Counted from the first letter of the stretch, positions 36,171 through 45,502 are shown. The stretch is DNA of 64,000 nt from DASZQY01 sp963843565 (GCA_963843565.1 CAWJKY010000003.1:186001-250000); one strand, 5' to 3'. Made by a program: numbers and translations. Notes: generated by a model not told the origin, from the letters alone.

Positions 36171-38354
36171 ATGGCGAGGGCAATTACCGGCCGCATTACG
36201 CTCAATCTCGTCGCCGGCATCGTGATCACGGTGGCGACCGTGCTGATCACGGTCTCCTGGATGGCGCAGAAGCACAATGAGCAGGCGGCCGCCAATACCG
36301 CCACGATGGTCGACGGCGGTGTGCAGGCCATGGGCCGGCGCCTGGCGTCGCTCGCCAACGACTACGGCTGGTGGGAAGAGGCGTACGATGCTTACGGGCG
36401 CGGCGATCGCGACTGGATCGACGCCAACATGGGCACCGGCATCACCGACACCGCCATTGCCGACATGCTGTTCATCATTTCGCCGAGCGGCACCGTCGAT
36501 TACGAGTGGCTGATCGACGACGCCCCCGACAACCTCGACCAGATCATCACGCCCGAGCGGATTGCGGCGCTGCGCAAGGTTGCGGCGACGATCCCGGTCG
36601 AGAACCTCGCCGCCAAGACCGGCATGTACATCGATACGCCGTCGGTGCCGATGATGGTGAGCGTGCAGCATCTGGCGCCGGTGTCGAAGGCTGGCGAGGT
36701 CAAGAACACAGACCTGCCGGTGATCGTCTTCGGTCAGTACCTCAGCGGGCCGAAGCTGCACGATCTCGGCACGGCCTTCCTGATCGACGATCTCCACTAC
36801 GTGCGCGGCAAGGCGCCGGCCGGCGTGCCGGCCCTCACCAGCCTGACCGGCAAGGCGCTCGGCTACTTCGACTGGACGCCGCCGAAGCCCGGCGATGCGT
36901 TGCTGCGCGGCGTGCTGGTTCCGATCTCGATCGCGCTCACCGTGTTCTGCATCGTGGCGCTGACCACCGCCTTCCGCGCCCGCAAGATGGCCATCGCGCT
37001 GACCGACAGCGAGAAGGAAGCGGTGATCGCGGCGCGCACCGACAGCCTGACGGGCCTGATGAACCGCACCGGGTTCAGCGAGCTGGTCGAATCGCCGGCC
37101 TACACGGCGGCCTGCGATGAGGGGCGGCTGGCCGTCGTCTATCTCGACGTCAACGGCTTCAAGGCGGTCAACGATTCGATCGGCCATCACGGCGGCGACG
37201 ATCTGGTGCGCGCGCTGGCGCGGCGGATCAGTGCGGTGCTGCCGGAGGGCACGCGGCTCGCCCGTATCGGCGGCGACGAGTTCGCCATCGCGCTGCCCGA
37301 TGGCGGCATCGGCGACAACGTCGCCCGGGTCGCCCACGACATCTGCCATTCCATCGACCAGCCGTTCATGATCTTCGGCTTCGAGTTCCACGTCACCGCT
37401 TCGGTCGGCTACGCGGTCGGCAAGGAAGCAGGCATCAGGCCGTCGGAGGTCATCCGCCGCGCCGACGTCGCCATGTATCAGGCGAAAAACGGCGCCGAGC
37501 GCGAAGCGGTCGCCTACCATGCGACCATGGAGAGCGGTGCGCTCGAGAAGAAGCAGATCGAGACCGGTCTGCGGCGCGCGCTCGAAAACGACGAGCTCAA
37601 GGTCTATTACCAGCCGATCGTGCGCGCCGGAGACACCTCCATCGTCGCGCTCGAGGCCCTGGTGCGCTGGACGTCGGAAGAATTCGGCGCGGTGTCGCCG
37701 GCGATCTTCGTTCCGGTCGCCGAGGAGACCGGGCTCATCCACGAGCTTGGCCAGTTTGTTCTCAACCGCGCCTGCGAAGATCTGCATCGCTGGCCCAATC
37801 TGAAGATGGCGATCAACATCTCGCCGGTCCAGCTTCGCGATCCGACCTTCGCCGATTCCATCCGCGAGACCGTCAGGCAGCACGGCCACGAGCCGGGGCG
37901 TTTCGAGCTCGAGCTGACCGAGGGCATTCTGGTCACCAACCCGCTCATCGCGCAACGCAAGCTGAAGACGCTGAAGGAGGCGGGGTTCGCCCTGTCGCTC
38001 GACGATTTCGGCACCGGCTTCTCGTCGATCGGCTATCTGCGTCAGTTCCCCTTCGACGTGCTCAAGGTCGATCGCTCGTTCGTGCGCGACATCGGCATGA
38101 ACGCCACCGCCAACGCGCTGATCCAGTCACTGGTTTCGCTGGGCGACGCGCTCGATCTGGCGGTGATCGCCGAGGGCATCGAGAACGAAGATCAGCTCAA
38201 GCTTCTGCGCCTGATCCAGTGCGAGTTTGTGCAGGGCTTCCTGATCAGCAAACCGGTCGCGGCCAACGAGATCGACGTGCTGGTCGCCGCACAGGGCGAC
38301 GTCAGGCCGGCGGTGATGAGCGCGGCCGGGAAGAAGCTGGCGCGCATCGCCTGA
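36171..38354 (+). CDS. CHASE4-GGDEF-EAL c-di-GMP signalling protein, copy 1
   Basis: This 727-residue membrane protein may make and/or break cyclic di-GMP. A helix (about 11-33) and a second one near 243-265 flank a CHASE4-type periplasmic sensor (LANDYGWWEEAYDAY). The GGDEF domain has an intact GGDEF (about 367-371) and no RxxD inhibitory site before it. The EAL domain has EALVRW, NISPVQLRDP, ELELTEG, DDFGTGFSS, LKVDRSFV and AEGIENEDQ, all compatible with an active phosphodiesterase. An AAGGTGGGA site precedes the ATG. The next gene encodes a protein of the same architecture. Confidence 0.93.
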   Translation: MARAITGRITLNLVAGIVITVATVLITVSWMAQKHNEQAAANTATMVDGGVQAMGRRLASLANDYGWWEEAYDAYGRGDRDWIDANMGTGITDTAIADMLFIISPSGTVDYEWLIDDAPDNLDQIITPERIAALRKVAATIPVENLAAKTGMYIDTPSVPMMVSVQHLAPVSKAGEVKNTDLPVIVFGQYLSGPKLHDLGTAFLIDDLHYVRGKAPAGVPALTSLTGKALGYFDWTPPKPGDALLRGVLVPISIALTVFCIVALTTAFRARKMAIALTDSEKEAVIAARTDSLTGLMNRTGFSELVESPAYTAACDEGRLAVVYLDVNGFKAVNDSIGHHGGDDLVRALARRISAVLPEGTRLARIGGDEFAIALPDGGIGDNVARVAHDICHSIDQPFMIFGFEFHVTASVGYAVGKEAGIRPSEVIRRADVAMYQAKNGAEREAVAYHATMESGALEKKQIETGLRRALENDELKVYYQPIVRAGDTSIVALEALVRWTSEEFGAVSPAIFVPVAEETGLIHELGQFVLNRACEDLHRWPNLKMAINISPVQLRDPTFADSIRETVRQHGHEPGRFELELTEGILVTNPLIAQRKLKTLKEAGFALSLDDFGTGFSSIGYLRQFPFDVLKVDRSFVRDIGMNATANALIQSLVSLGDALDLAVIAEGIENEDQLKLLRLIQCEFVQGFLISKPVAANEIDVLVAAQGDVRPAVMSAAGKKLARIA

Positions 38355-38377
38355 TACGAGCCTCAACGGGCTCCGAG

Positions 38378-38400
38378 GGGCCCGTCGGCGCCGCGGGCCC
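38378..38400 (+). terminator. Hairpin after the first c-di-GMP gene
   Basis: GGGCCCG and CGGGCCC form a 7-bp stem around a 9-base loop shortly after the stop codon. No T tract follows. It could slow or end transcription between the two paralogues. Confidence 0.35.
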
Positions 38401-38446
38401 GGACCGGCGGCTTCTGCGGGCCAATGAGACATCTGAACGGTCGCAC

Positions 38447-38462
38447 TTAACGCCCACCTAAC
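38447..38462 (+). promoter_or_regulatory. CtrA-like box upstream of the second CHASE4-GGDEF-EAL gene
   Basis: TTAA-N7-CTAAC differs by one base from the CtrA consensus TTAA-N7-TTAAC. It lies about 95 bases before the start codon. Both paralogous genes therefore have a near-consensus site upstream. Confidence 0.4.
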
Positions 38463-38465
38463 CAC

Positions 38466-38492
38466 GTGAACCGCCCATAACCGGCGGTTCAC
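38466..38492. promoter_or_regulatory. Perfect 10-bp inverted repeat before the second c-di-GMP gene
   Basis: GTGAACCGCC pairs exactly with GGCGGTTCAC across a 7-base spacer, about 65 bases before the start codon and right after the CtrA-like box. It may be an operator or an mRNA hairpin in the leader. Its position close to the start argues against a simple terminator of the preceding gene. Confidence 0.45.
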
Positions 38493-38555
38493 CCGGGCTT
38501 AAGCCATTCGGTTTCCAAGTCGGCACACAGGTCGATATTGGTAATCCTGCGGATC

Positions 38556-40724
38556 ATGGCATTTTTCGGCAAACATCCGACCGCGCGGCTCGTCGCCGGG
38601 ATCGCTTTGCCGGCGCTCATCGTCATGGCTGGCGCGATTTCCGCGGTCGTCATCTCGCTCAGTCAGATGGCGGTGTCGGTCAACGACACCGAGCTGTCGT
38701 TGACCCGAAAGTCGGCCAACGCGGCTGTCAGCTCACTTGTCCGGCGCATCGAGGACTCGGTCGGCGACTACGCCAACTGGGACGATGCGGTCGTCAAGCT
38801 CGCCGGCGTGCCGGACGCTGATTTCGTCGATCAGAACTTCATCCAGTCGACGGCGTCTCCCGTCTATTTCGACACCGCCTACGTTATCGATCGCAGCGGC
38901 AGGGGCGTGGTCGCTGTTCACGACGGCGAAGTGACCACGACGCCCGCGCGCGATGCGTTCGGCCCTTCGCTCACCGCGATGCTGGCCGAGCTTCCAGTTG
39001 ACGGGCGTACGTTCGACTCTCGCGGCGGGGTCGTGCGGGGCGCCTGGGGCCTCGCGGTGGCCGCGGTCGCGCCGATCGTGCCAGTGTCGGCGACAGTGAC
39101 ACTCGATCCGGCGAAGACCCGGTTCCTGGTAGTCAGCAGGGCGCTCGATGCCGACGCCATTCAACGCCTCGGCGAGGACTATTTGATCGACGGCCTGTCG
39201 CTGACCGAACACGACGCGGGCGTCACCACCGAGATCCCGGTGAAGAGCTTCACGGCGACGACGATCGCCTACCTGACATGGTCGCCACGCCATCTCGGCA
39301 GCGCCGCGCAGGCCAGCGTCAGTCCGCTCGCGCTCGCGATGCTGGTCCTGCTGGGCATGACCATGCTCATTCTGGTGGCGGTTGCGATTGCGAGCCTGGT
39401 GCGCGTCAGGCGGGGCCAGGAGCGGGCCGAGTACGGGGCGACACACGACATGCTCACCGGCTTGCCCAACCGGACCGCGTTGGTCGAGCGGCTCAGACGG
39501 GCGATCCTCGCGATGCGGCGGGGCGGGACCTCGGTGGCGGTCGCCTACCTCGATCTCGACGGCTTCAAGGAGGTCAACGACACCTACGGCCATGAGATCG
39601 GCGACATCCTCCTGTGCCAGGTGGCGGACGCCTTCAAGCGGTTGGCGGGCGACAACCTTCTGGTGCGTCTCGGCGGCGACGAGTTCGCCGTGGTCGTGGA
39701 GAGCCCCAATGCCACGACGGTTGCCGACAAGGTTGGCAACTGTCTGGTCGACTTCTTCGACGAGCGGCTCCTGGTCGAAGGCCGCGTGATCGCGCTCAGC
39801 ACCAGCGTCGGGATCGTCACGGTCGATTCGACTGGTGTGTCGGTCGAAGAGCTGCTGCGCCGCGCCGATGTCGCCATGTACCAAGCCAAGCAACTCGGTC
39901 GTGACCGGGTGTGCCACTACGACCGTTCCCTCGACGCGGTGCGCATCGAACGGATCGAAATTGCCGCAAGCTTGCGACGGGCGCTGCACACCGGTGGCCT
40001 GGAGCTGTTCTATCAGCCGATCGTCGATGCCGGCGACGGCGAGACGGTCGGGGTCGAGGCGCTGCTGCGTTGGCCGGGTGCGCCGGACGGAATCGGCGGG
40101 CCGGCAGACTTCATTCCGGTCGCGGAGGAAACCGACCTGATCGACGAGATCGGCCTGTGGACGCTGCGCCGCGCCTGCCACGACGCGCTGGCGTGGCCGG
40201 CGATCAAGGTGGCGGTCAACGTGTCTCCGGCGCAATTCCGCAACCCGAACTTTGCCAGCAACGTGGCTGCCGTGCTGCGAGACGTGGGGTTCCCGGCGGA
40301 GCGGCTGGAGCTTGAAGTCACGGAGACCTTCCTGGTCGCCCATCCCGGCCAGGCGGCAGCCGCCATCAACGGGCTGCGTGCGCTGGGCGTTGCGGTGGCT
40401 CTCGACGATTTCGGCACCGGCTACTCCAGCATCGGCTATCTGCGCAGTTTCGCCTTCGACAAGCTGAAGATCGACGGGGAACTGGTGGCAGGGATCGAGC
40501 GCGATACGCACGCCCGCGACCTGGTACTGGCGGCGGTCTATCTGGCGCGAGCCCTCGACCTGACGGTGACTGCCGAGGGTGTCGATACCGAGGCCGAGGC
40601 GATCATCCTGCGCGCTGCCGGCTGCCAGACGTTCCAGGGCTTCCACTTCGGCCGGCCGGGCCGTGCGGCCACGATCTCCGCGCGCCTGTCGGGGGAGCAT
40701 TCAGCGCTCGCCATGACGGCCTAG
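38556..40724 (+). CDS. CHASE4-GGDEF-EAL c-di-GMP signalling protein, copy 2
   Basis: The 722-residue protein has the same layout as its neighbour: a membrane helix (about 14-38), a CHASE4 sensor (GDYANWDDAVV), a second helix near 260-285, GGDEF (about 373-377) and EAL. The GGDEF motif is intact without a nearby RxxD site. The EAL domain keeps EALLRW, NVSPAQFRNP, ELEVTETFLV, DDFGTGYSS and LKIDGELV but has AEGVDTEAE where AEGVET/IE is usual, so its esterase activity is less certain. A TTG six codons upstream could also be the start. The diverged sequence suggests an old duplication. Confidence 0.92.
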   Translation: MAFFGKHPTARLVAGIALPALIVMAGAISAVVISLSQMAVSVNDTELSLTRKSANAAVSSLVRRIEDSVGDYANWDDAVVKLAGVPDADFVDQNFIQSTASPVYFDTAYVIDRSGRGVVAVHDGEVTTTPARDAFGPSLTAMLAELPVDGRTFDSRGGVVRGAWGLAVAAVAPIVPVSATVTLDPAKTRFLVVSRALDADAIQRLGEDYLIDGLSLTEHDAGVTTEIPVKSFTATTIAYLTWSPRHLGSAAQASVSPLALAMLVLLGMTMLILVAVAIASLVRVRRGQERAEYGATHDMLTGLPNRTALVERLRRAILAMRRGGTSVAVAYLDLDGFKEVNDTYGHEIGDILLCQVADAFKRLAGDNLLVRLGGDEFAVVVESPNATTVADKVGNCLVDFFDERLLVEGRVIALSTSVGIVTVDSTGVSVEELLRRADVAMYQAKQLGRDRVCHYDRSLDAVRIERIEIAASLRRALHTGGLELFYQPIVDAGDGETVGVEALLRWPGAPDGIGGPADFIPVAEETDLIDEIGLWTLRRACHDALAWPAIKVAVNVSPAQFRNPNFASNVAAVLRDVGFPAERLELEVTETFLVAHPGQAAAAINGLRALGVAVALDDFGTGYSSIGYLRSFAFDKLKIDGELVAGIERDTHARDLVLAAVYLARALDLTVTAEGVDTEAEAIILRAAGCQTFQGFHFGRPGRAATISARLSGEHSALAMTA

Positions 40725-40772
40725 AGCGCGGCCAACTGGACTTTCGCGCTGCGCCGGTCCATTTCACCGGCC

Positions 40773-41768
40773 ATGAATACGCCCCAGAGCCCCGTCGCCG
40801 TCGCGCCGATGATGGACTGGACCGATCGCCATTGCCGGCGCTTCCATCGGCAACTGACGCGGCGGGCGCTTCTCTATACGGAAATGGTGACGGCCGAGGC
40901 GGTCGTGCACGGCGACCAGCAGCGGCTGATCGGTTTCTCGCCGGAGGAACACCCGGTGGCGCTTCAACTGGGCGGTGCGGACCCGGTGCGCCTCGCGGAA
41001 GCGGCGCGGATCGGCGCTGACTTCGGCTACGGCGAGATCAACCTCAATGTCGGCTGCCCGTCCGACCGCGTTCAGTCCGGCACTTTCGGCGCCTGTCTGA
41101 TGAAGGCGCCGGCGCTGGTCGGCGACTGTGTGGCGGCCATGAAGGCCGCCGTGTCCGTCCCGGTGACGGTCAAGTGCCGGTTGGGCGTCGACGACCAGGA
41201 TCCGGAAACCGCGCTCGACGCGCTCGCCGACGCAGTCATTGCGGCCGGCGCCGACGCCATCTGGGTGCACGCCCGCAAGGCCTGGCTCTCGGGCCTCAGC
41301 CCGAAGGAAAACCGTGACGTGCCGCCGCTCGACTACCAGCGGGTCTACCGGTTGAAGGCGCGCCATCCGGGTGCGTTCATCGGCATCAACGGCGGCATCG
41401 AGACGCTGGATGCGGCCGCCGCGCATCTGGCGGCTGTCGACGGGGTCATGCTGGGGCGTGCCGCCTGGCACACGCCGGCAATTCTCGCCGATGTCGACGC
41501 CCGCTTCTTTGGCGCCGCGGCGGCGTCCCGGAATCTCGGAACCGTCGTCGTCGACTACCTGCCGGCGATTGAGGAAGAGCTGGCGCGGGGCACCCGTCTG
41601 GCGGCCATCGTCCGGCCGATGCTCGGCCTCTTCCACGGCATGCGCGGTGCCCGCACCTGGCGGCGCATCCTGACCGTTGGCGCGGTCAAACCCGGTGCCG
41701 GCGTCGATGTGGTGCAGGCAGCGCTGGCGGCGGTGTCGTCGGTGCCGGCGGAGGCCGCGGCGGCGTGA
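40773..41768 (+). CDS. dusA: tRNA-dihydrouridine synthase A
   Basis: DusA reduces uridines 20/20a in the tRNA D-loop using FMN and NADPH. The 331-residue TIM-barrel protein shows VAPMMDWTDRHCR at the N-terminus, LNVGCPSDRVQSGTFGACLM with the catalytic Cys, VKCRLGVDD and the FMN-binding GRAAWHTP. The GCPSDRVQSG wording and length are those of DusA rather than DusB or DusC. It lies 48 bases after the second c-di-GMP gene and close to the SBF transporter gene. Confidence 0.94.
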   Translation: MNTPQSPVAVAPMMDWTDRHCRRFHRQLTRRALLYTEMVTAEAVVHGDQQRLIGFSPEEHPVALQLGGADPVRLAEAARIGADFGYGEINLNVGCPSDRVQSGTFGACLMKAPALVGDCVAAMKAAVSVPVTVKCRLGVDDQDPETALDALADAVIAAGADAIWVHARKAWLSGLSPKENRDVPPLDYQRVYRLKARHPGAFIGINGGIETLDAAAAHLAAVDGVMLGRAAWHTPAILADVDARFFGAAAASRNLGTVVVDYLPAIEEELARGTRLAAIVRPMLGLFHGMRGARTWRRILTVGAVKPGAGVDVVQAALAAVSSVPAEAAAA

Positions 41769-41820
41769 GGCCCGGCAACGCCCGGCGCGCGACAGGTGGG
41801 GGCAAGCGCCCGATCCTGCC

Positions 41821-42795
41821 TTGACCGTTCGCGGCTTCACCTTCGACGGCTTTCTCGTCGCGCTCGTCGCGGTCGTCGTGCTGGCGGTGCTCTTCCCTGA
41901 ACTCGGGATGAAGGGCGGCCTCCTGCATGCCGACCTCGTAGCCAGCTACGGCATCGCCGGCGTGTTCTTCCTCTACGGATTGACGCTCGCGCCGGACAGG
42001 CTGCGCCAGGGCGCGGCGCACTGGCGGCTGCACATCGCCGTTCAGTCGGGAACCTTCATCCTGTTTCCCGTCGTTGTGCTCGCCGCCCTTTACGTTCTTG
42101 GCCCGGCCGTCCCGGTGCCGGTGGCGACCGGCTTCTTCATGCTGGCGGCGGTGCCCTCGACCGTATCGTCGTCGGTGGCGATGACATCGTTGGCGCGTGG
42201 CAACGTGCCGGTGGCGATCTTCAACGCGACGCTGTCGAGTTTGATCGGCGTCTTCGCGACGCCGCTGCTGATGGCGTGGTTCGTGGCGACGACCGGCGAG
42301 TCGCTGCCGCTCCTGCCGGTGATTGCCAAGGTCCTCGGCCTCGTCGTGCTGCCGGTGATCGTCGGCCAGATCGCGCGCCGGTGGCTGCTGGGGTGGGCGA
42401 CGCGGTATGCCAAACCGATCCGGCTCGCCGATCGGGCGATCATCCTCGCGATCGTCTTCAATGCCTTTTCCGATTCGATGATCGAAGGCATCTGGACGCG
42501 CTACGACCCGCGCCTGGTCATCGCCATGGTGGTGGCGGTGATCGCGCTCTTCTTCGTCATCTACGGGTTGATGAAGATTCCCTGCCGGCTCCTCGGGTTC
42601 GATGTGCCCGACACGATTGCCTGCCTCTTCTGCGCTTCCAAGAAGTCGCTGGCGACCGGCCTGCCGATGGCCAAGGTCATGTTCGGCAGCGTCCCGACCC
42701 TCGGCCTGATCATCGCGCCGCTGATGCTCTATCACTTCCTGCAGCTGGTCATCGTGAGCGTCATCGCCAACCGCTTCGCTCGACGCGCCGACTAG
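41821..42795 (+). CDS. Bile acid:sodium symporter-like (SBF/YfeH-type) transporter
   Basis: This membrane protein of about 324 residues has roughly nine to ten hydrophobic helices and the SBF-like signature FCASKKSLATGLPMAKVMFG near the C-terminus. An upstream AVPSTVSSSVAMTSLA segment corresponds to the substrate-crossover region of this fold. The frame has no ATG near its beginning; the TTG used gives a normal N-terminus. It follows dusA by about 50 bases. The transported anion cannot be predicted. Confidence 0.82.
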   Translation: MTVRGFTFDGFLVALVAVVVLAVLFPELGMKGGLLHADLVASYGIAGVFFLYGLTLAPDRLRQGAAHWRLHIAVQSGTFILFPVVVLAALYVLGPAVPVPVATGFFMLAAVPSTVSSSVAMTSLARGNVPVAIFNATLSSLIGVFATPLLMAWFVATTGESLPLLPVIAKVLGLVVLPVIVGQIARRWLLGWATRYAKPIRLADRAIILAIVFNAFSDSMIEGIWTRYDPRLVIAMVVAVIALFFVIYGLMKIPCRLLGFDVPDTIACLFCASKKSLATGLPMAKVMFGSVPTLGLIIAPLMLYHFLQLVIVSVIANRFARRAD

Positions 42796-43530
42796 TCAGG
42801 GCGTCAGCACCAGCCGGTCGCCGGAAACGGTGTAGCCGGACAGCGTGTTGAGGAACGTCAGACCGAGCAGGCTCTCGTCGAGGGAGGTGCCCGGGGCAAC
42901 CAGCGCCGAAATCTTGTCGCGGGTGATGCTGCCGACCGCGATGCGGTCGATGACCACGGGCGCGGCGACGATCATGCCGTTTGCGGTGCGGATCGGCACC
43001 GTGAAGCGGAGCGCGCTGGTGTCGATGCCGACCGCCGCCGCATCGGCCGAGGTCAGGGTCACGAAGCTCGCGCCGGTGTCGACCATCAGCGCAAGCGGGG
43101 TGTCGTTGACCTCGGCGCGCACACCGAAATGCCCGTCGATGGTGCGCGAGATGACCACGGCGCTGTCGGCCTCTCCCGCCAGCCGGCCGGAGACCGGCAG
43201 GCCCGGAACCAGCACGCCGAGCAGGCGGCCACCAATGGCGGTCAGCTCCGTCCGGTAGGCGTAGGTGCCGACGGCGATCAGAATGATCGCCAGCCAGCCG
43301 GCGATGGCGCGCAGCACCTCGCGGGCGCCGAGGTTGCGGCCGAAGAAGGCGGAGCCGACGAAGATCAGGATGACGACCAGATAACCGAACTGGGCGAGGT
43401 CGCCGGTTTTTACGCCGAACGGCTCACGTGTCGCGATGTTGGCGATGACGGCGACGATCAGCGCCACAAGCAGCGCGATCAGCAGCCAGAACAGCGTGCG
43501 CGGCCGGCGGCGAGGGGCGGGGTCGCTCAT
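42796..43530 (-). CDS. Membrane-anchored retropepsin-like aspartic protease (TIGR02281 type)
   Basis: The 244-residue protein has three N-terminal membrane helices (about 12-33, 47-64, 76-92) and a periplasmic single-domain aspartic protease. The catalytic motif is LMVDTGASFVTLT (Asp151-Thr-Gly), with LDESLLGLTFLNTL matching the second family signature. Such clan AA proteins should act as homodimers. The start is set at MSDPAP since the longer frame adds a non-hydrophobic arginine-rich leader. It lies just downstream of cobS on the same strand, a context I recall from other Hyphomicrobiales; its substrate is unknown. Confidence 0.85.
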   Translation of the reverse strand: MSDPAPRRRPRTLFWLLIALLVALIVAVIANIATREPFGVKTGDLAQFGYLVVILIFVGSAFFGRNLGAREVLRAIAGWLAIILIAVGTYAYRTELTAIGGRLLGVLVPGLPVSGRLAGEADSAVVISRTIDGHFGVRAEVNDTPLALMVDTGASFVTLTSADAAAVGIDTSALRFTVPIRTANGMIVAAPVVIDRIAVGSITRDKISALVAPGTSLDESLLGLTFLNTLSGYTVSGDRLVLTP

Positions 43531-43571
43531 GGTCGGGTCATGGGACGCGGGGTACGCCGGGCGTCGCAGGG

Positions 43572-44372
43572 TCAGAACACGGAGGCGCCAACCAGGAACG
43601 CCATGACCGCCAGTTGCTCGGTGGCGCCGAGGGCGTCGCCGGTGCGTCCGCCGAGCAGGCGCCCGGCAAGGCGGATCATGACGAAGGTGGCGAGAGCGGC
43701 CAGCGCGCCGGCCAGAACCGTCGCCCACAGCCCGACGGTCGGCACGCACAACACCACCGCGATTGCCGCGGCGAGCGCCAGCGCGATCAGCATGGCGTTC
43801 TGGTCGGGCGGTCCGGTTTCATCGGCGAGGCCGCCGGGGCGGGCGGCGGGCAGATCGTGCCAGAGCCGCACCATGGCGGCGCGCGAGGCGGCTTCCGCCG
43901 CGATCAGCACGAGGGCGGCGCGAAACGAACCGCTGGCGGCGAGCGATCCCAGGGCGAGAACGCGGACCAGCACCGAGAAGGCGAGGGCGAGCGCCCCGTA
44001 AGTGCCGACGCGGCTGTCGTCCATGATCTCAAGGCGCTTTTCGGGCGTCGCGCCGCCGAGGCCATCAGCCATGTCGGCAAGCCCGTCTTCGTGCAGGGCG
44101 CCAGTGATCAGCACCGTGGTGGCGATCGCCAGTGCGGCGGCCAGGGTCGGCGGAACGCCGAGAGCCCGAGCGACAACGAGCACGATGCCGCCGGCCAGCC
44201 CGACGAGCACGCCGATGACCGGGAAGACGCGGGCGCCGGTGCGGAAATCCGGCCGCCGCGACCCGTCGAGCCCGACCAAAGCGAGCGGAAGCCGGGTCAG
44301 GAACGTGGCGGCGTCCTTCAGTTCCTCGACCGCGGTGATGATCTCGCCCCGGACCGGCTCGTTGCTGCTCAT
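43572..44372 (-). CDS. cobS: Adenosylcobinamide-GDP ribazoletransferase (cobalamin synthase)
   Basis: CobS (CobV in the aerobic nomenclature) joins adenosylcobinamide-GDP and alpha-ribazole in the last steps of cobalamin synthesis, in the inner membrane. The 266-residue protein is strongly hydrophobic and contains FLTRLPL, the ALHEDGLADMADGLGG motif with acidic metal ligands, and DSRVGTYGALAL. A GGGAGG site ten bases before the ATG favours this start over one eleven codons upstream. It is divergent from cobT across about 100 bases. Confidence 0.94.
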   Translation of the reverse strand: MSSNEPVRGEIITAVEELKDAATFLTRLPLALVGLDGSRRPDFRTGARVFPVIGVLVGLAGGIVLVVARALGVPPTLAAALAIATTVLITGALHEDGLADMADGLGGATPEKRLEIMDDSRVGTYGALALAFSVLVRVLALGSLAASGSFRAALVLIAAEAASRAAMVRLWHDLPAARPGGLADETGPPDQNAMLIALALAAAIAVVLCVPTVGLWATVLAGALAALATFVMIRLAGRLLGGRTGDALGATEQLAVMAFLVGASVF

Positions 44373-44476
44373 TTTCGCAAGTCCTCCCGCGTCCTTGCGG
44401 TGCAAGGTTTCGAGGTTATAGAACCTCGGCGCCCCCCTTCCAAACGGGCCCCTCCCGCCCCCGGAGCCAGACGCCT

Positions 44477-45502
44477 TTGCCCGCCACAGAATCAGGGCTG
44501 CCCTTCGACGATATCCGTGCGCTGATCGCGACCATGCCGGGGCCGGATACGGCCGCGGCGGAGGCGGTGCGGGCGCGCGACGCGACGCTCACCAAGCCGC
44601 CCGGCGCGCTCGGCCGGCTGGAGGATCTGGCCGAGTGGGTGGCGACCTGGCAGGGCCGCTCACCGCCCGCCATCAACCGTCCGCTGGTCGCGGTCTTTGC
44701 CGGCAATCACGGCGTGACCAAACGTGGGGTCTCGGCCTTTCCGGCCGACGTGACGCAGCAGATGGTCGCAAACTTCGCGGCCGGTGGGGCGGCCATCAAC
44801 CAGATTTGCCGGACCTTCGACCTTGGCCTCAAGGTCTACGACCTGGCCCTCGATCTGCCGACCGGCGACATCACGGTCGAGCCGGCGCTCGATGAGGCGG
44901 CGTGTGCGGCGACCATGGCCTTCGGCATGGAGGCGATCGCCGGTGGCGTCGATCTTCTGTGCATTGGCGAAATGGGCATCGGCAATACGACGGTGGCGGC
45001 GGCGATTCTGGCGGCGCTGTTCGGTGGAGGCGCGGCGGCATGGGTTGGCGCCGGCACCGGCGTCGACGAAGCAGGCCTCGCGCGCAAGCGCGCTGCGGTC
45101 GATGCGGCACTCGCCACCCACGCCGGGCATCTCGACGATCCGCTCGAGGTGCTGCGCCGGGTCGGCGGGCGCGAACTCGCGGCGATGGCCGGGGCGCTGC
45201 TTGCGGCGCGCATGAACCGCGTTCCGGCGATCGTCGACGGATTCGTGGCAACGGCCGCCGCCGCCGTCCTCTATGCCCTCGACACGCGTGCCCTCGACCA
45301 TTGCCAGTTCGGGCACGTCTCGGCCGAGGCCGCCCATCGCGCGGCGCTTGCCCGCATGGGCAAGACGCCGCTCCTCGACCTCGGCATGCGGCTTGGCGAA
45401 GGGACCGGTGCGGCGCTTGCGGCGGGGCTCATCAAGGCGGCGGTCAACACGCATGCCGACATGGCGACGTTCGCCCAGGCAGGGGTGTCGAACAAGGACT
45501 GA
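44477..45502 (+). CDS. cobT: Nicotinate-nucleotide:dimethylbenzimidazole phosphoribosyltransferase
   Basis: CobT (CobU in the aerobic nomenclature) makes alpha-ribazole phosphate for the lower ligand of cobalamin. The 341-residue protein has LTKPPGALGRLEDLA, FAGNHGVTKRGVSAFP, IGEMGIGNTT and the C-terminal FGHVSAEAAHRAAL with the catalytic Glu. The only sensible start is TTG, since the next ATG falls inside the conserved N-terminus. I see no cobalamin riboswitch in the short gap to cobS. Confidence 0.94.
   Translation: MPATESGLPFDDIRALIATMPGPDTAAAEAVRARDATLTKPPGALGRLEDLAEWVATWQGRSPPAINRPLVAVFAGNHGVTKRGVSAFPADVTQQMVANFAAGGAAINQICRTFDLGLKVYDLALDLPTGDITVEPALDEAACAATMAFGMEAIAGGVDLLCIGEMGIGNTTVAAAILAALFGGGAAAWVGAGTGVDEAGLARKRAAVDAALATHAGHLDDPLEVLRRVGGRELAAMAGALLAARMNRVPAIVDGFVATAAAAVLYALDTRALDHCQFGHVSAEAAHRAALARMGKTPLLDLGMRLGEGTGAALAAGLIKAAVNTHADMATFAQAGVSNKD

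Noticed and set aside
36024..37955. Long open frame antisense to the first c-di-GMP gene
   Set aside because: It mirrors the real gene in a GC-rich genome; its translation is arginine/aspartate-rich without domains, while the sense frame has complete CHASE4, GGDEF and EAL motifs.
44373..44476. Cobalamin riboswitch between cobS and cobT
   Set aside because: The gap is too short and shows no B12-box-like sequence or the expected multi-stem layout.
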